From: Acidobacteriota bacterium
GTDB lineage: Bacteria > Acidobacteriota > Blastocatellia > Pyrinomonadales > Pyrinomonadaceae
Reading direction: 5' to 3'
Length of the DNA stretch: 64,000 nt
NCBI GenBank assembly: GCA_016713675.1
Contig: JADJOS010000001.1
Location: 1,612,001 to 1,676,000 of the forward strand
Notes under the pieces: generated by a model
Database searches by the model: none
The model's input: only the letters and a program-made list of their open reading frames with translations
Told to the model about the DNA's origin: nothing
Position numbers and translations under genes: made by a program
Shown: in pieces, positions 7,410-16,718 of the stretch
How the letters are laid out: each line of letters starts with the position of its first letter
Numbering within the stretch: the stretch's first letter is position 1

Positions 7410-10283
7410 TTAAGGCACATAAGCATTTGGTGTTGGAATATCTCCCGCCGCACCGAATGCCTGTATCAGCGTCCCCGCAGTCGTCCGTTGAACGAACCAG
7501 GTGTTGGTCGACGGACGGAAAACAGCGGTGTCGTATCTATCGTCACCGTCATAATCACCGGGAACAGTAATGTCCGTGGTAACGCCGAACGGTGCGGAGT
7601 AGAACGAATTATCTTCGCTCCTTAAGATGAACCAGGTGCCCGTCGACGGCCGCCAGAGTGCAATGTCTGTCTTGTTGTCGGCGGTGTAGTAACCTTGGAC
7701 CGGTTTATCAGTCAATACGCCGAACGCCAATGCAAACACAGTACCATTTGAACTGCGGCGGACCCACCACTGGCCGACCGACGGACGGAAAATAGCAATA
7801 TCGGCCTTGCCGTCACCGTCGTAGTCGCCGACAACAGGCTTATCTCCCGCCGCACCGAATCCGAGTATGTCAGTGCCTCCGGTCGATTTCTGAATAAACC
7901 ATGTGTTGGTCGAAGGCCTGAAAACCGTAGCGTCGGCTTTGCCGTCACCGTCAAAATCACCGGTGATCGGCGTATCGCCGGTTGTACCGAACGGGAAAGA
8001 GAAGAACGAAAAATCTTCGCTTCTCAATACGAACCAAGCTCCGGTCGTCGACCTAAAGAACGCAAAGTCGGACTTCTGGTCGCCGGTGAAATCAGCTGGC
8101 GTGATCTCGTCTGTAGCAGAGCCAAATGCCAATGCAAAGTTGGTGCCGTTCGAACTGCGGTTCACCCACCATTGACCGACGCCAGGACGAAAGATCGACA
8201 GATCCGTTTTGTCATCACCATCGTAATCGAAGGGGGCACGAATGCCGGCAACCGGTGCGGCCGTAACGGTCACGCTTGCATTATTTATGTCAAAAAAGAT
8301 GTTGGAAACCGCTTCGACCTTGATCCTGCCGGTTGTTGTACTTACGTTAGGTATCAAAATAGTATCCGACCCGTCATTTGGCGTAGCGGCTACCAACGTA
8401 TATGGAAATGTTGTTCCGCCATCAGCAGAAAATGTAATTTTAACGTTCGCCGTATTGATCGGTGCAGCAGTTGTACCGCTCACATTCCACGTCACGGTCT
8501 GGGCCGAGTTCCCGGCATACGAAACGGCCGAATTTTGTGATGTCACCGTGAACGGCGTTGTCGTATTTACGAAAGTCACGTCGGTCGTGGCGTCAGCAAC
8601 GCCGCCGAGGTTGTCGCGGACGGTCACGCGATAGTTTATTGTTCGAGCGACGGACGGCAGATCTTCGCCTGTGATGCAGGTGGCTGCACATACAGAACCG
8701 GTGGCTGAAGTGCCGGTAAATGTGACCGGAGCTTCGTTGGCGTTATTCAGAATATATGTCAACGAAGGGAAGGTACGCGTCGGGCTTGTCGATGGTGAGT
8801 ACGGACGCATCAGAATTCGGCTCGCACCAAGATTTGTGTCGTCGTCATCGGTGGTTGCGGGGTAATTTGATGTCAAACCGCCGCTGGATGTATTGTGTTC
8901 CCATGAATAGGTCAGCGGATCGCCATTGCCGTCAGAGGCAGTCGCCGTCAACGCATAAGGGGTGTTGAACGGTATCGATACCGCTGCCGGAGCCGTAACG
9001 GTCGGGACCTGATTTGAACCGGCCAAGGTTCCGCATCCGGCACCGCCGGCACCGAGAAATGCGATCGCCTCTTGCTGGCTGTGGCCCAGGAAATTGTCGA
9101 TCGAATTACGTTGGAGGTTCGAAGTGCTCGAACAAATACCGGCATAGCTCATAATGGTAGCGCCGCTGCCGGGCTCTTTTCGGGCCGCCGTGCTGCCCGA
9201 CCCGCAGTTAGGATCGGAGTTAAAGGTGTGATTCGCTCCGATCTGATGGCCGATCTCGTGAGCTACGTAATCTACGTCAAAGCCGTCGCCCTGCGGATTT
9301 GGCTGGCCTGAGGCTCCGCGTGCCTTACTTGCTCCGCAGAACGAAGAGAGATTCGCGAGGCCGTTATTGCTGGTTGCAAACAGATGTCCGACGTCATAGT
9401 TTGCAACGCCTACAACCGTGTTAATGTTCGTTTGATTGGCGTCCAGCTGTGCACTGTTAATAACATTCGTATACGGGTCGGTCGCGGGGTCGGTATAGAT
9501 CAGATTTGTTCCCGAAACTAGTTGCAGTCCGACGGCAAAATCCTTGCGATAGATCCCGTTCATTCGGTTTGCCGTTGTTGTGACCTGTGCCAACGCATTT
9601 GCCTGACTTCCGAAAACCGCGGTGTATTCCGCGGTCACAGCGATCGCTAACCGATAGGTTCGGATCTGCGTACCATGAGAGAATTCGGGTGCGATCAGGA
9701 AATCCATCGTAGGCTCGCCGCCCTTAAAAAGCTGCTCGTCGAAATCACAATGAAACTGTTGAGTGCGGGAAACATCCTTTTTGAAATAAACGATGTAATT
9801 TTCGACGTCACGCAGTTGGTAAGGGTCAACCTGATATGTGCCTTTCGGTGACCAGACCGTCGCGTGAAATCCGTTCAGCGTCCAGCCCAATCGAGCGGTG
9901 GCGGCAGGATCATCGACTCCATAGGCCTGATAGGTCTTCCAATCGGGATATTGAGCCGATAAGTCCGGAGAAAGCACCGGCGATTCGATGATCCGAAACC
10001 GTTCAAATCTGCCGTCGGGTGTCGGTATTGAAAATATGTTTTCCGACTGTCGAGCTGCTTCGGAAAATTCCATCGGTGATCTTTCTAAAACTCCGCGAAG
10101 CGACGCCTGATCAAGTCTGTAAACCTCGTAAGAGTCCGGGTAAACGCCGCGAGTGCCGCGAGCCGGAATTCTGCTCTCGATCGCCTTGTTCCACACATTG
10201 TCACCGGCCGCGTCAGCGGTTGTCGGCAACGAGATCAAGATCGACGATACAAACGCGATCGCCAAAAATAAACTAAACTTCAT
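7410..10283 (-). CDS. Secreted reprolysin-like metallopeptidase with FG-GAP module
   Basis: The start is placed at ATG 10283, preceded by a perfect AAGGAG; the signal peptide is MKFSLFLAIAFVSSILIS. Of 957 residues, a propeptide-like region leads to a metzincin catalytic domain with HEIGHQIGANH (342-352), the M12-type HExxHxxGxxH zinc site. A Met-turn candidate (ATIMSYAG) follows. Ig-like/cadherin-like segments come next (about 405-670), then six FG-GAP-type repeats (about 680-957), each with a DxDGDxxxD calcium-loop-like motif and an FRPSTNTW-like turn. The enzyme is probably secreted and degrades external protein. The same C-terminal module occurs in the peroxidase at 16715. Confidence 0.93.
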   Translation of the reverse strand: MKFSLFLAIAFVSSILISLPTTADAAGDNVWNKAIESRIPARGTRGVYPDSYEVYRLDQASLRGVLERSPMEFSEAARQSENIFSIPTPDGRFERFRIIESPVLSPDLSAQYPDWKTYQAYGVDDPAATARLGWTLNGFHATVWSPKGTYQVDPYQLRDVENYIVYFKKDVSRTQQFHCDFDEQLFKGGEPTMDFLIAPEFSHGTQIRTYRLAIAVTAEYTAVFGSQANALAQVTTTANRMNGIYRKDFAVGLQLVSGTNLIYTDPATDPYTNVINSAQLDANQTNINTVVGVANYDVGHLFATSNNGLANLSSFCGASKARGASGQPNPQGDGFDVDYVAHEIGHQIGANHTFNSDPNCGSGSTAARKEPGSGATIMSYAGICSSTSNLQRNSIDNFLGHSQQEAIAFLGAGGAGCGTLAGSNQVPTVTAPAAVSIPFNTPYALTATASDGNGDPLTYSWEHNTSSGGLTSNYPATTDDDDTNLGASRILMRPYSPSTSPTRTFPSLTYILNNANEAPVTFTGTSATGSVCAATCITGEDLPSVARTINYRVTVRDNLGGVADATTDVTFVNTTTPFTVTSQNSAVSYAGNSAQTVTWNVSGTTAAPINTANVKITFSADGGTTFPYTLVAATPNDGSDTILIPNVSTTTGRIKVEAVSNIFFDINNASVTVTAAPVAGIRAPFDYDGDDKTDLSIFRPGVGQWWVNRSSNGTNFALAFGSATDEITPADFTGDQKSDFAFFRSTTGAWFVLRSEDFSFFSFPFGTTGDTPITGDFDGDGKADATVFRPSTNTWFIQKSTGGTDILGFGAAGDKPVVGDYDGDGKADIAIFRPSVGQWWVRRSSNGTVFALAFGVLTDKPVQGYYTADNKTDIALWRPSTGTWFILRSEDNSFYSAPFGVTTDITVPGDYDGDDRYDTAVFRPSTNTWFVQRTTAGTLIQAFGAAGDIPTPNAYVP

Positions 10284-10533
10284 TTCTTTCTCCTTAATTT
10301 GATGGTGCAAAAGTCACTGACTATCGAACGCAACTGGTCAATAGTTTGCCGATTCTCGAAATGACCTAACCGGCCCAAGTTGTAGCTTTGGAAGTAAAAT
10401 ATCGTCAATAATACCCTGAAACCACGAAATATCAAATGTTTTTTTGCGAATCAGGGCACACTTGGAGCATTCGAGTAAGATCCGGATCCTCGAATTTTGA
10501 TTTTTGATATAGGAGACAGACTGAGATTTTTGG

Positions 10534-11436
10534 TCATTTCCGGGCGTAAAACATCCCGATATTTGCGAGGCGAGAGGAATTCTCACGGTCTAGCCAAGTA
10601 AATTTTCCCCGTGCAAATGGAACGATGTCGTGCTCGTTTATTTTGCCATCGAGTTCCTGAGCGGCGAGGTCGTAGATGTAGTATTCGGCCTCTCGTGAGA
10701 TTTTAGTAAGGGCGTCTATCTCTTGATCCGAAAGTTCGGGAAACAGTCGTAATATCCGTTCTTTAATCGGCTTACCGTAGTTTTCTCCCCATTCTGTTGT
10801 GAGTTTGAGGGCGTAATTGAGCAGTTCGTCGGAGAATACATCGCCGCGGTGGTGCGGTGCTATCGCGATCGAAGGAATTGGGACTCTACGGGCATCATTA
10901 CCGTTACGCCGTAATTGTTCGTTCTGAGCGATCTCAGCATATCGGTCGGTGAACTGTTTTGGAAAGAACTTGATAAATGTTATCAGTAGCTGTTCACTAT
11001 CGGGAAGTTCGCAGATCGCTTCATAAAACCCCGGCCGCAAATGCCCGATGTGCAGCCTATATTTGCGGTCAACAATTGACGATTCATACCGCTCAACCTC
11101 CAGGCCGTGCAGACGGTCATTTACCGTTGCCGACAAAACCTGGCTGATCTCAACAGCAAACGGAATCTCGACAACCTGATAATGCAGCGTTTGGTCAATG
11201 GTCACATTATTCAGATCACCTTTCGAAACCGACGTCACAGCAACCGGACATTGCCCGGGCGGGACATTCTCGGCAAACTCCGGACATCGGATCAACCTTT
11301 CCATATCAATGAGAACCGCCTCGCCATCACCTCTATCCGGCAAACTGGGCTGCGTGGTATCGGCGAGTTCAAACAGAGTGCCCTCCGGAAAATGTTCGTT
11401 CGATCTCAAGAAGAAAAGGGCGTATTTTTCTATCAT
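10534..11436 (-). CDS. Uncharacterised 300-residue protein
   Basis: A clean 300-residue ORF with ordinary base composition, no signal peptide and no membrane segment. It starts MIEKYALFFLRSNEHFPEG, has a middle SIAIAPHHRGDVFSDELLNYALKL, and ends in a helical stretch (ERILRLFPELSDQEIDALTKI). I recognise no domain. It stands alone, with 250 nt to the metalloprotease start on one side and a divergent glycosyltransferase on the other. Confidence 0.7.
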   Translation of the reverse strand: MIEKYALFFLRSNEHFPEGTLFELADTTQPSLPDRGDGEAVLIDMERLIRCPEFAENVPPGQCPVAVTSVSKGDLNNVTIDQTLHYQVVEIPFAVEISQVLSATVNDRLHGLEVERYESSIVDRKYRLHIGHLRPGFYEAICELPDSEQLLITFIKFFPKQFTDRYAEIAQNEQLRRNGNDARRVPIPSIAIAPHHRGDVFSDELLNYALKLTTEWGENYGKPIKERILRLFPELSDQEIDALTKISREAEYYIYDLAAQELDGKINEHDIVPFARGKFTWLDRENSSRLANIGMFYARK

Positions 11437-11607
11437 TTGTTAAATCCAAGCTCTACGGAGCCCAATTCTAAATCACACAAACGTGCAACAGCATAACCCA
11501 AAATACATTGTCGATTCGAGTGGTTGGCATTGTTGTATTCACATTCGATTACAAAACACTCACTTTTGCTTAGTTTACGTCAATGTTACGATTTAGCTTT
11601 GAATCGG

Positions 11608-12660
11608 ATGCGAATACTGATAGTAAAGCTGAGCAGCATCGGCGACATAATTCATGCGTTGCCAGCGGTCGCGGCCATAAGGCGGGCGCTGCCTGAGGCA
11701 CAGATTTCTTGGGTCGTTGAGGCTCGTTCGGCTGAAATTATTCGCGGTTGTCCGCTCGTTGACAATTTGATCGAGATCGACACGCGTTCGATACGTGGGA
11801 AAGTCGTCGACAAGATCGTTTCCGAGATCTCGTGGCAGGCAAAATTGATCCGAAAGCACAAGTACGACATTGCGATCGATTTTCAGGGGCTCATTAAATC
11901 TGCTGCGATCGCTAAGATCAGCGGAGCAAAGCAGCGCTGGGGATTTGCGAAAAGAGACTTGCGAGAGAAGGCAAGCCGTTATTTTCTAACAAATACGGTT
12001 TCGATCGAACCGAAGACACATATAATCCGAAAACAACTTCGTCTCGCATCGTCCACCCTTGGATTTGAATACGACGATGCTCTTATAGAATTCCCGATCG
12101 CAACTACCTACGATCATCGAGCGGAGGCGGGAGCGATAATCGCTCGATCAGGCGAAAAATTCGCCATCCTTAACCCTGCCGGCGGCTGGGTGACGAAGCT
12201 GTGGCACGCCGAAAAATTCGGCGAACTGGCAGACCGCATATTTGAAGAAACGGGTATGATCTCGGTCGTCGCCACTGCTCCAAACGAGGTCGAACTAGCA
12301 CAAACGGTCGTCGCAAACAGCCGGACAGGGAAACTGATATTAACTCAGCCGAGCCTCAAAGGGTTTTATGAACTTGCGCGTCAGGCACGAATCTATGTCG
12401 GCGGCGACACCGGGCCTACACATTTAGCGGTGGCTGCGGGAATACCGGTCGTCGGGCTTTTCGGCCCTACCGAATGGTGGAGAAACGGCAGTTTGACTCC
12501 AGGCGATATTTGTGTTGAACGAACCGATATCACATGCCGCGTCGATTGCCATCGGCGAACATGTGACAATTGGATCTGCATGGACTCAGATGTCGACTCG
12601 GTTATGGCGGCTGTTATCCGCCGGATCTCGACGAGCGAACCGCGCCCGAGCGATTCATAA
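11608..12660 (+). CDS. Glycosyltransferase family 9 (heptosyltransferase I-like)
   Basis: The start is set at ATG 11608 (MRILIVKLSSIGDIIHALPA), the canonical GT9 N-terminus; upstream in-frame sequence does not look like the family. The 350-residue protein has a GT-B fold: an N-terminal domain, then NPAGGWVTKLWHAEKFGELAD and GGDTGPTHLAVAAGIPVVGLFGPTEW, which is the sugar-nucleotide site. It resembles WaaC-type enzymes that add heptose to the lipid A-Kdo core, so an outer membrane with LPS core is implied. The C-terminus has a Cys-rich CRVDCHRRTCDNWICM segment seen in many relatives. The exact sugar is not provable here. Confidence 0.92.
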   Translation: MRILIVKLSSIGDIIHALPAVAAIRRALPEAQISWVVEARSAEIIRGCPLVDNLIEIDTRSIRGKVVDKIVSEISWQAKLIRKHKYDIAIDFQGLIKSAAIAKISGAKQRWGFAKRDLREKASRYFLTNTVSIEPKTHIIRKQLRLASSTLGFEYDDALIEFPIATTYDHRAEAGAIIARSGEKFAILNPAGGWVTKLWHAEKFGELADRIFEETGMISVVATAPNEVELAQTVVANSRTGKLILTQPSLKGFYELARQARIYVGGDTGPTHLAVAAGIPVVGLFGPTEWWRNGSLTPGDICVERTDITCRVDCHRRTCDNWICMDSDVDSVMAAVIRRISTSEPRPSDS

Positions 12661-12802
12661 ATAGCGGGCTCTCGTCTGTGCGGAACCAAACAGGCGCAGA
12701 ATCGATTTTTCGGATATACTCTATTTGTCGCAAACGCCTACGGCAACCGTAGTTCGGATGATTGCCTCTAAGTAATTTGGTGAAGTCTTAGACTAAGTTG
12801 AT

Positions 12803-13595
12803 ATGCTGTTGTACTTCAGGGTTTCGTTACTAGTATTTTTGGCGGCGTTTTCGTTTATTAGCGCCGGCACAGCTCGAAAAGGCCGCGAAGCCGCTTCCGT
12901 TCACGTCCGGTGAGACACTTACATACGAAGGCAAGATCAGCCGTCTGCTTATCGCCATTTCGATAGCTGACGTAGTGTTCACGGCCGAAAATATTCCCAA
13001 TTCCACAAATTACCGCATCCGGGCCAAAGCTACGTCCAAGGGCACATTGCTTAAATTGTTCGGATTCAGCTTTCTCCAGGACTATGAGTCGATCGTCGAT
13101 TTTACGAATCAGCGTGTCCTCAAAACGACCAAACACGACGTTCAAAAAGAGCGTGTCCGCGACAGCATCGCCGATTTTGATTACACGCAACGGCGTGTCA
13201 GTTATGTCGAGACAGATCCGAAAGACCGGAACCGCCCGCCCCGCCGCATCGCTTCTGCGATCGAAGAACCGATGTACGACCTCGTTACCGGTATCTACTC
13301 TATCCGGCCGATGAAACTTGCGGTCGGGCAGAACTTCGAAGTGGCGATCAGCGACTCCGGGCTCGTTTACAATGTTCCCGTTCGAATAACGAAACGCGAA
13401 CGGCAAAAGACCATCTTCGGCAAGGTATGGTGCTGGCGCCTGGAACCCACGGTCTTCGGGAAAGGCCATCTCATCGAGCAAAAAGGCAATATGATCATCT
13501 GGCTCATGGATGACGACCGCAAAATACCTGTCCGCGCCCACGTTAACACGACCTATGGCGAGTTCGATGTCCGGCTAAGATTGGCTAGCAAGTAA
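12803..13595 (+). CDS. DUF3108 exported protein, interrupted by a frameshift
   Basis: A signal peptide starts at ATG 12803 (MLLYFRVSLLVFLAAFSF) but that frame stops at 12911-12913. The mature part lies in the next frame: QLEKAAKPLPF, then SGETLTYEGKISRL, the usual start of DUF3108, continuing without break to 13595. Only an internal ATG at 12975 exists in that second frame, so the gene appears to carry a one-base slip near 12867 (in GCCGGCACAGCTC). DUF3108 proteins are periplasmic beta-rich proteins related to LolA/LptE-like carriers; their function is not settled. The slip may be an assembly error or a real lesion. Confidence 0.78.
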
Positions 13596-13627
13596 CCTCC
13601 ATTTAACACCGCAATTTTCGATAAAGC

Positions 13628-13656
13628 TTGTAACTTTCTTCACAAAGTCGCATAAT
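13628..13656 (+). promoter_or_regulatory. Sigma70-type promoter of the DUF4912 gene
   Basis: TTGTAA (13628-13633), a 17-bp spacer and CATAAT (13651-13656) form a good promoter. The -10 box overlaps an in-frame ATG at 13655. Transcription would start near 13663, so translation must begin at the next ATG, 13679. Confidence 0.55.
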
Positions 13657-13678
13657 GTACGTTGCGGTTTATTGCGTT

Positions 13679-14971
13679 ATGAAGACAAAGGTGGCAAAAA
13701 CAAAGAAAGCAAATAAAAAGGCAGCAGTGATCGAGGTCGATCCGTTCGCGACGGCTGTTGTAGACAACAGCGCAAAAAAGCCGACGGCAAGGAAGACTGC
13801 CACGGTCAGAGAGACAAGAGTAATTTCCGAAACGCCAAAAAAAGCGGCTCGCAAATCGGCAAAAAAGGTCACCCTTGACCCGTTCGCCGAAATTGCCGTC
13901 GAGGCGGTCGCGTCGTCGCCGACAAAGAAGCGTGGAGCAAAAACAGCGTCGAAGGCCGTCGCGGTCAAAGCAGTGTCAGAGACGACGACCGTAGCAGCCG
14001 GACAATCAAAATCAGCGATCAAGGCGACAAAAACGAAGAGCATCAAGAAAACCGATCTTGACGTGACCAACGAACTCGCCGCGAGCGAACCAAAGGCCGA
14101 TCTTTCGCCTGTATTCAAGGCCCTCGCTGAAGTCAAACTCCCCGAACTGAAACGCGAGAATCGAGCCCGTCTGCAAATGCAGACGCCGACACGTTTGTAT
14201 TTCTACTGGTCGATCCGCGAAAATCCGTGGCACACGCTGCGCAATGTTTTCGGCGACGACCTAGGCAGCTACACGCTCGTCGTCAAGCTGATCGACAAAC
14301 GCACGGACCGCGAAACGATCAGCCAATGCGAGGCCGAAGGGAACTGGTGGTTCGACGTCGAACCGGACGGGGAATATCAGGCCGAGATCGGTTTTTACGC
14401 ACCGAACCGGCCGTATTTTCGCATTGTCTATTCGAACACGATATCTACGCCGCGACGTTCGCCCAGCCCGCGTGCGGCGACCGAATCCGACTGGACCGTG
14501 TCGGCAAACAAATTTGCCGAGGTTCTCGATGTCGCCGGATTCTCGCGTGATGCGTTTGACGCCGCGATGGCCGGTGACGATGTCGCCGCCTCGTCGGACG
14601 CTTCGCACACAGCATTCACGCGGCTCGTCGGCAACAATGACAACGACATCCGCGGCATCGCCGCCGAAGAGATCCGTTACGCCCTTGTCGCACTTGCATC
14701 AGGCACATCGCTCGAAGAACTCCGTTTCCGCATCAGCCCGGCATTGTTCGCGATCCTACAGGCAAACGCCGCCAACATTGAGGCCGGCCGTGCCATGTCC
14801 GCCCTGACCGAGTATTTCGACATCGACGAGACCGAGTGGACCGAAGAACAATTCGGCCCCGCCGTTTACGGAGCCAGCCTCGTCAATTTTCCGCGAACAC
14901 TGAAAACAAAAGTGCTCTCGCCGAAATACACCCCGCGGTACGATCCTGTCAGTTCGCACAGTATTCGATAG
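13679..14971 (+). CDS. DUF4912 protein with Lys/Ala-rich N-terminal tail
   Basis: A 430-residue protein. Residues 1-140 are a disordered tail rich in Lys, Ala, Thr and Ser (KTKVAKTKKANKKA and similar). A repeated DPFA motif (DPFATAVVD, DPFAEIAVE) occurs within it. The DUF4912 domain follows (about 150-265): LYFYWSIRENPWHTLR, YTLVVKLIDKRT, WWFDVEPDGEYQAEIGFY. A helical C-terminal domain ends it. DUF4912 occurs next to GH57 glycan-branching enzymes in several phyla, as it does here (15066); a carbohydrate or regulatory role is plausible but unproven. The start follows from the promoter position. Confidence 0.88.
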   Translation: MKTKVAKTKKANKKAAVIEVDPFATAVVDNSAKKPTARKTATVRETRVISETPKKAARKSAKKVTLDPFAEIAVEAVASSPTKKRGAKTASKAVAVKAVSETTTVAAGQSKSAIKATKTKSIKKTDLDVTNELAASEPKADLSPVFKALAEVKLPELKRENRARLQMQTPTRLYFYWSIRENPWHTLRNVFGDDLGSYTLVVKLIDKRTDRETISQCEAEGNWWFDVEPDGEYQAEIGFYAPNRPYFRIVYSNTISTPRRSPSPRAATESDWTVSANKFAEVLDVAGFSRDAFDAAMAGDDVAASSDASHTAFTRLVGNNDNDIRGIAAEEIRYALVALASGTSLEELRFRISPALFAILQANAANIEAGRAMSALTEYFDIDETEWTEEQFGPAVYGASLVNFPRTLKTKVLSPKYTPRYDPVSSHSIR

Positions 14972-14988
14972 TCCGTTATCTGGTTTTT

Positions 14989-15051
14989 AACAGGATGGAC
15001 AAGATAAATAGGATTTTGACAAATCATCCTGTATATCCTGTCCATCCTGTT
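14989..15051. repeat. 63-bp imperfect palindromic intergenic repeat
   Basis: The outer arms AACAGGATGGACA (14989-15001) and TGTCCATCCTGTT (15039-15051) are perfectly complementary over 13 bp. The interior continues with near-complementary AGGAT/ATCCT steps, so most of the 63 bp can fold. The sequence is built from iterated ATCCTGT-like heptamers. It may end the DUF4912 transcript or be a mobile palindrome (inference). Confidence 0.8.
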
Positions 15052-15065
15052 TTAATATACCTCTA

Positions 15066-16718
15066 ATGCCGACCGGATATTTCAGCCTCATTTTACACGC
15101 TCATCTGCCGTTCGTGCGGCATCCGGAATATCCTGAGTTCCTCGAGGAAGACTGGCTGTACGAAGCGATCACCGAGGTTTACTTACCGTTAATTTTCATC
15201 TTTCAAACGCTCCACGAAGCCGGCGTCAAACCGCGTCTTGCGATGAACGTTTCGCCGCCTTTGTGCGAAATGCTCGCCGACGAGATGCTGCAAACGCGTT
15301 ACACCGCACATCTCGAAAACCTGTTCGAACTCGCAAAAAAAGAGCTTGACCGCACCAAAACCGAGTCGCACGAATTTCAAGACGTTGCAAAGATGTACGT
15401 CGAAAACCTCTCGTCGTCGCTCGACCTGTGGAACAACCGTTACAACCGCAATCTCATCAACGCCTTCCGTGAACTGCAGGACGAGGGCGTCATCGAGATC
15501 ATCACATGCTGTGCGACGCACGGCTTTATTCCGCTTATTTCGACCGTCGAATCAAGACGAGCGCAGGTGCAGATCGCGGTCGCAAATTACAAGAAACATT
15601 TCCATCGGCAGCCGCGGGGAATATGGCTCGCCGAGTGTGCCTACGAGCCTGGCGTCGAAGACCTGTTAAAAGACGCCGGCATCGAATATTTTATAAGCGA
15701 CACGCACGCAATACTTTACGGCGATCCTCGGCCGCGATTTGGTGTTCATGCACCGGTAGTCACGCCGAATGGAACCGCCGTTTTCGCACGCGATGTCGAG
15801 ACGAGCCAGCAGGTTTGGTCGGCTGAGATCGGCTATCCGGGCAACGACCTGTACCGCGAATTTTACCGCGACATCGGCTGGGACGCGCCGCTCGATTATC
15901 TCGCTCCGCATCTGCACGCCGATGGAAGCCGCCGCCATCTCGGCCTGAAATATCACCGCATCACCGGCCGCGATGTGCCGCAGAATCTCAAACAGCCGTA
16001 CATTCCTTCGCTGGCTCGCGAGAAGGCTGCGGAGAACGCATCGCACTTCATCAGCGAACGTATCAAGCAGGCACACATGCTCAGAGGAACATTCGAAGGC
16101 CATCCGCCGCTCGTCGTATCTCCGTATGACGCAGAGCTTTACGGCCACTGGTGGTTCGAGGGGCCGCAGTTCATCGACTTCTTTTTCAAAAAGATCCACT
16201 TCGATCAAAACGATATCCAGTGCATCACGCCCGGCGATTTTCTCGACTCCGGCCTTCCGATCCAGGTCCAACGGCCCACCGCCTCGAGCTGGGGCGAGGC
16301 TGGCTATTACAAGGTCTGGATCAACGAAGGCAACTCGTGGATGTACCCGTTCCAACACGACGCGGAACGAAAAATGACCGAACTCGCGAATAAGTTCAAA
16401 AGCTCCCCTCCTTACGAAGGAGGGGTGGCAGCCGCTTCGGCTGACGGGGTGGTTCTCTTTGCCTCGCGGATCCTCAACCAACTCGCCCGCGAACTCCTCC
16501 TCGCCCAATCCTCTGACTGGGCGTTCCAGATCTATCAGGGGACGACGGTCGAATACTCATCCCGTAGATTCCAGTCGCACATACAACGTTTCCACATGCT
16601 CGCCGAGATGCTTGAATCAGGTGAGGTCGATCACGAGCTTCTCGCTGAGATCGAGAATCGCGACAACATCTTCGCAGAGATCGATTTTCGAAGTTATATT
16701 TCCAGCCCGAAAGACTAA
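15066..16718 (+). CDS. GH57 glycan-branching-type enzyme
   Basis: A 550-residue protein matching GH57/DUF1957 1,4-alpha-glucan branching enzymes. The N-terminus HAHLPFVRHPEYPEFLEEDW is diagnostic. The likely catalytic nucleophile is Glu190 in WLAECAYEPG and the acid/base is Asp355 in SPYDAELYGHWWFEGP. The C-terminal helical domain has LNQLARELLLAQSSDWAF. These cytosolic enzymes make alpha-1,6 branches in glycogen-like glucans. Residues about 446-464 are an insertion encoded by a palindromic repeat element (see 16401), in a loop just before the conserved C-terminal helix; the frame is kept. The next gene upstream is DUF4912. Confidence 0.93.
   Translation: MPTGYFSLILHAHLPFVRHPEYPEFLEEDWLYEAITEVYLPLIFIFQTLHEAGVKPRLAMNVSPPLCEMLADEMLQTRYTAHLENLFELAKKELDRTKTESHEFQDVAKMYVENLSSSLDLWNNRYNRNLINAFRELQDEGVIEIITCCATHGFIPLISTVESRRAQVQIAVANYKKHFHRQPRGIWLAECAYEPGVEDLLKDAGIEYFISDTHAILYGDPRPRFGVHAPVVTPNGTAVFARDVETSQQVWSAEIGYPGNDLYREFYRDIGWDAPLDYLAPHLHADGSRRHLGLKYHRITGRDVPQNLKQPYIPSLAREKAAENASHFISERIKQAHMLRGTFEGHPPLVVSPYDAELYGHWWFEGPQFIDFFFKKIHFDQNDIQCITPGDFLDSGLPIQVQRPTASSWGEAGYYKVWINEGNSWMYPFQHDAERKMTELANKFKSSPPYEGGVAAASADGVVLFASRILNQLARELLLAQSSDWAFQIYQGTTVEYSSRRFQSHIQRFHMLAEMLESGEVDHELLAEIENRDNIFAEIDFRSYISSPKD
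16401..16455. repeat. REP-like double hairpin element inserted in frame in the GH57 gene
   Basis: Hairpin one is CCCCTCCTT-ACG-AAGGAGGGG (16405-16425), perfect over 9 bp. Hairpin two is CAGCCG-CTT-CGGCTG (16429-16443), perfect over 6 bp. The heptamer GGGGTGG occurs on both sides of hairpin two (16422-16428 and 16446-16452). A GTGG tetranucleotide abuts hairpin two, as in REP elements moved by RAYT transposases. It encodes SSPPYEGGVAAASADGVV, which has no equivalent in the GH57 family as I know it. Confidence 0.75.

Noticed and set aside
12803..12913. TGA at 12911-12913 as selenocysteine or readthrough
   Set aside because: The conserved DUF3108 sequence continues in a different frame, so a frameshift explains it, not UGA recoding.
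12858..13541. A 227-codon minus-strand ORF
   Set aside because: It lies antisense to the DUF3108 gene, has no recognisable domain and mirrors the codon bias of the real strand.
15666..16508. A 280-codon minus-strand ORF
   Set aside because: It is antisense to the well-supported GH57 enzyme and has shadow-type composition.
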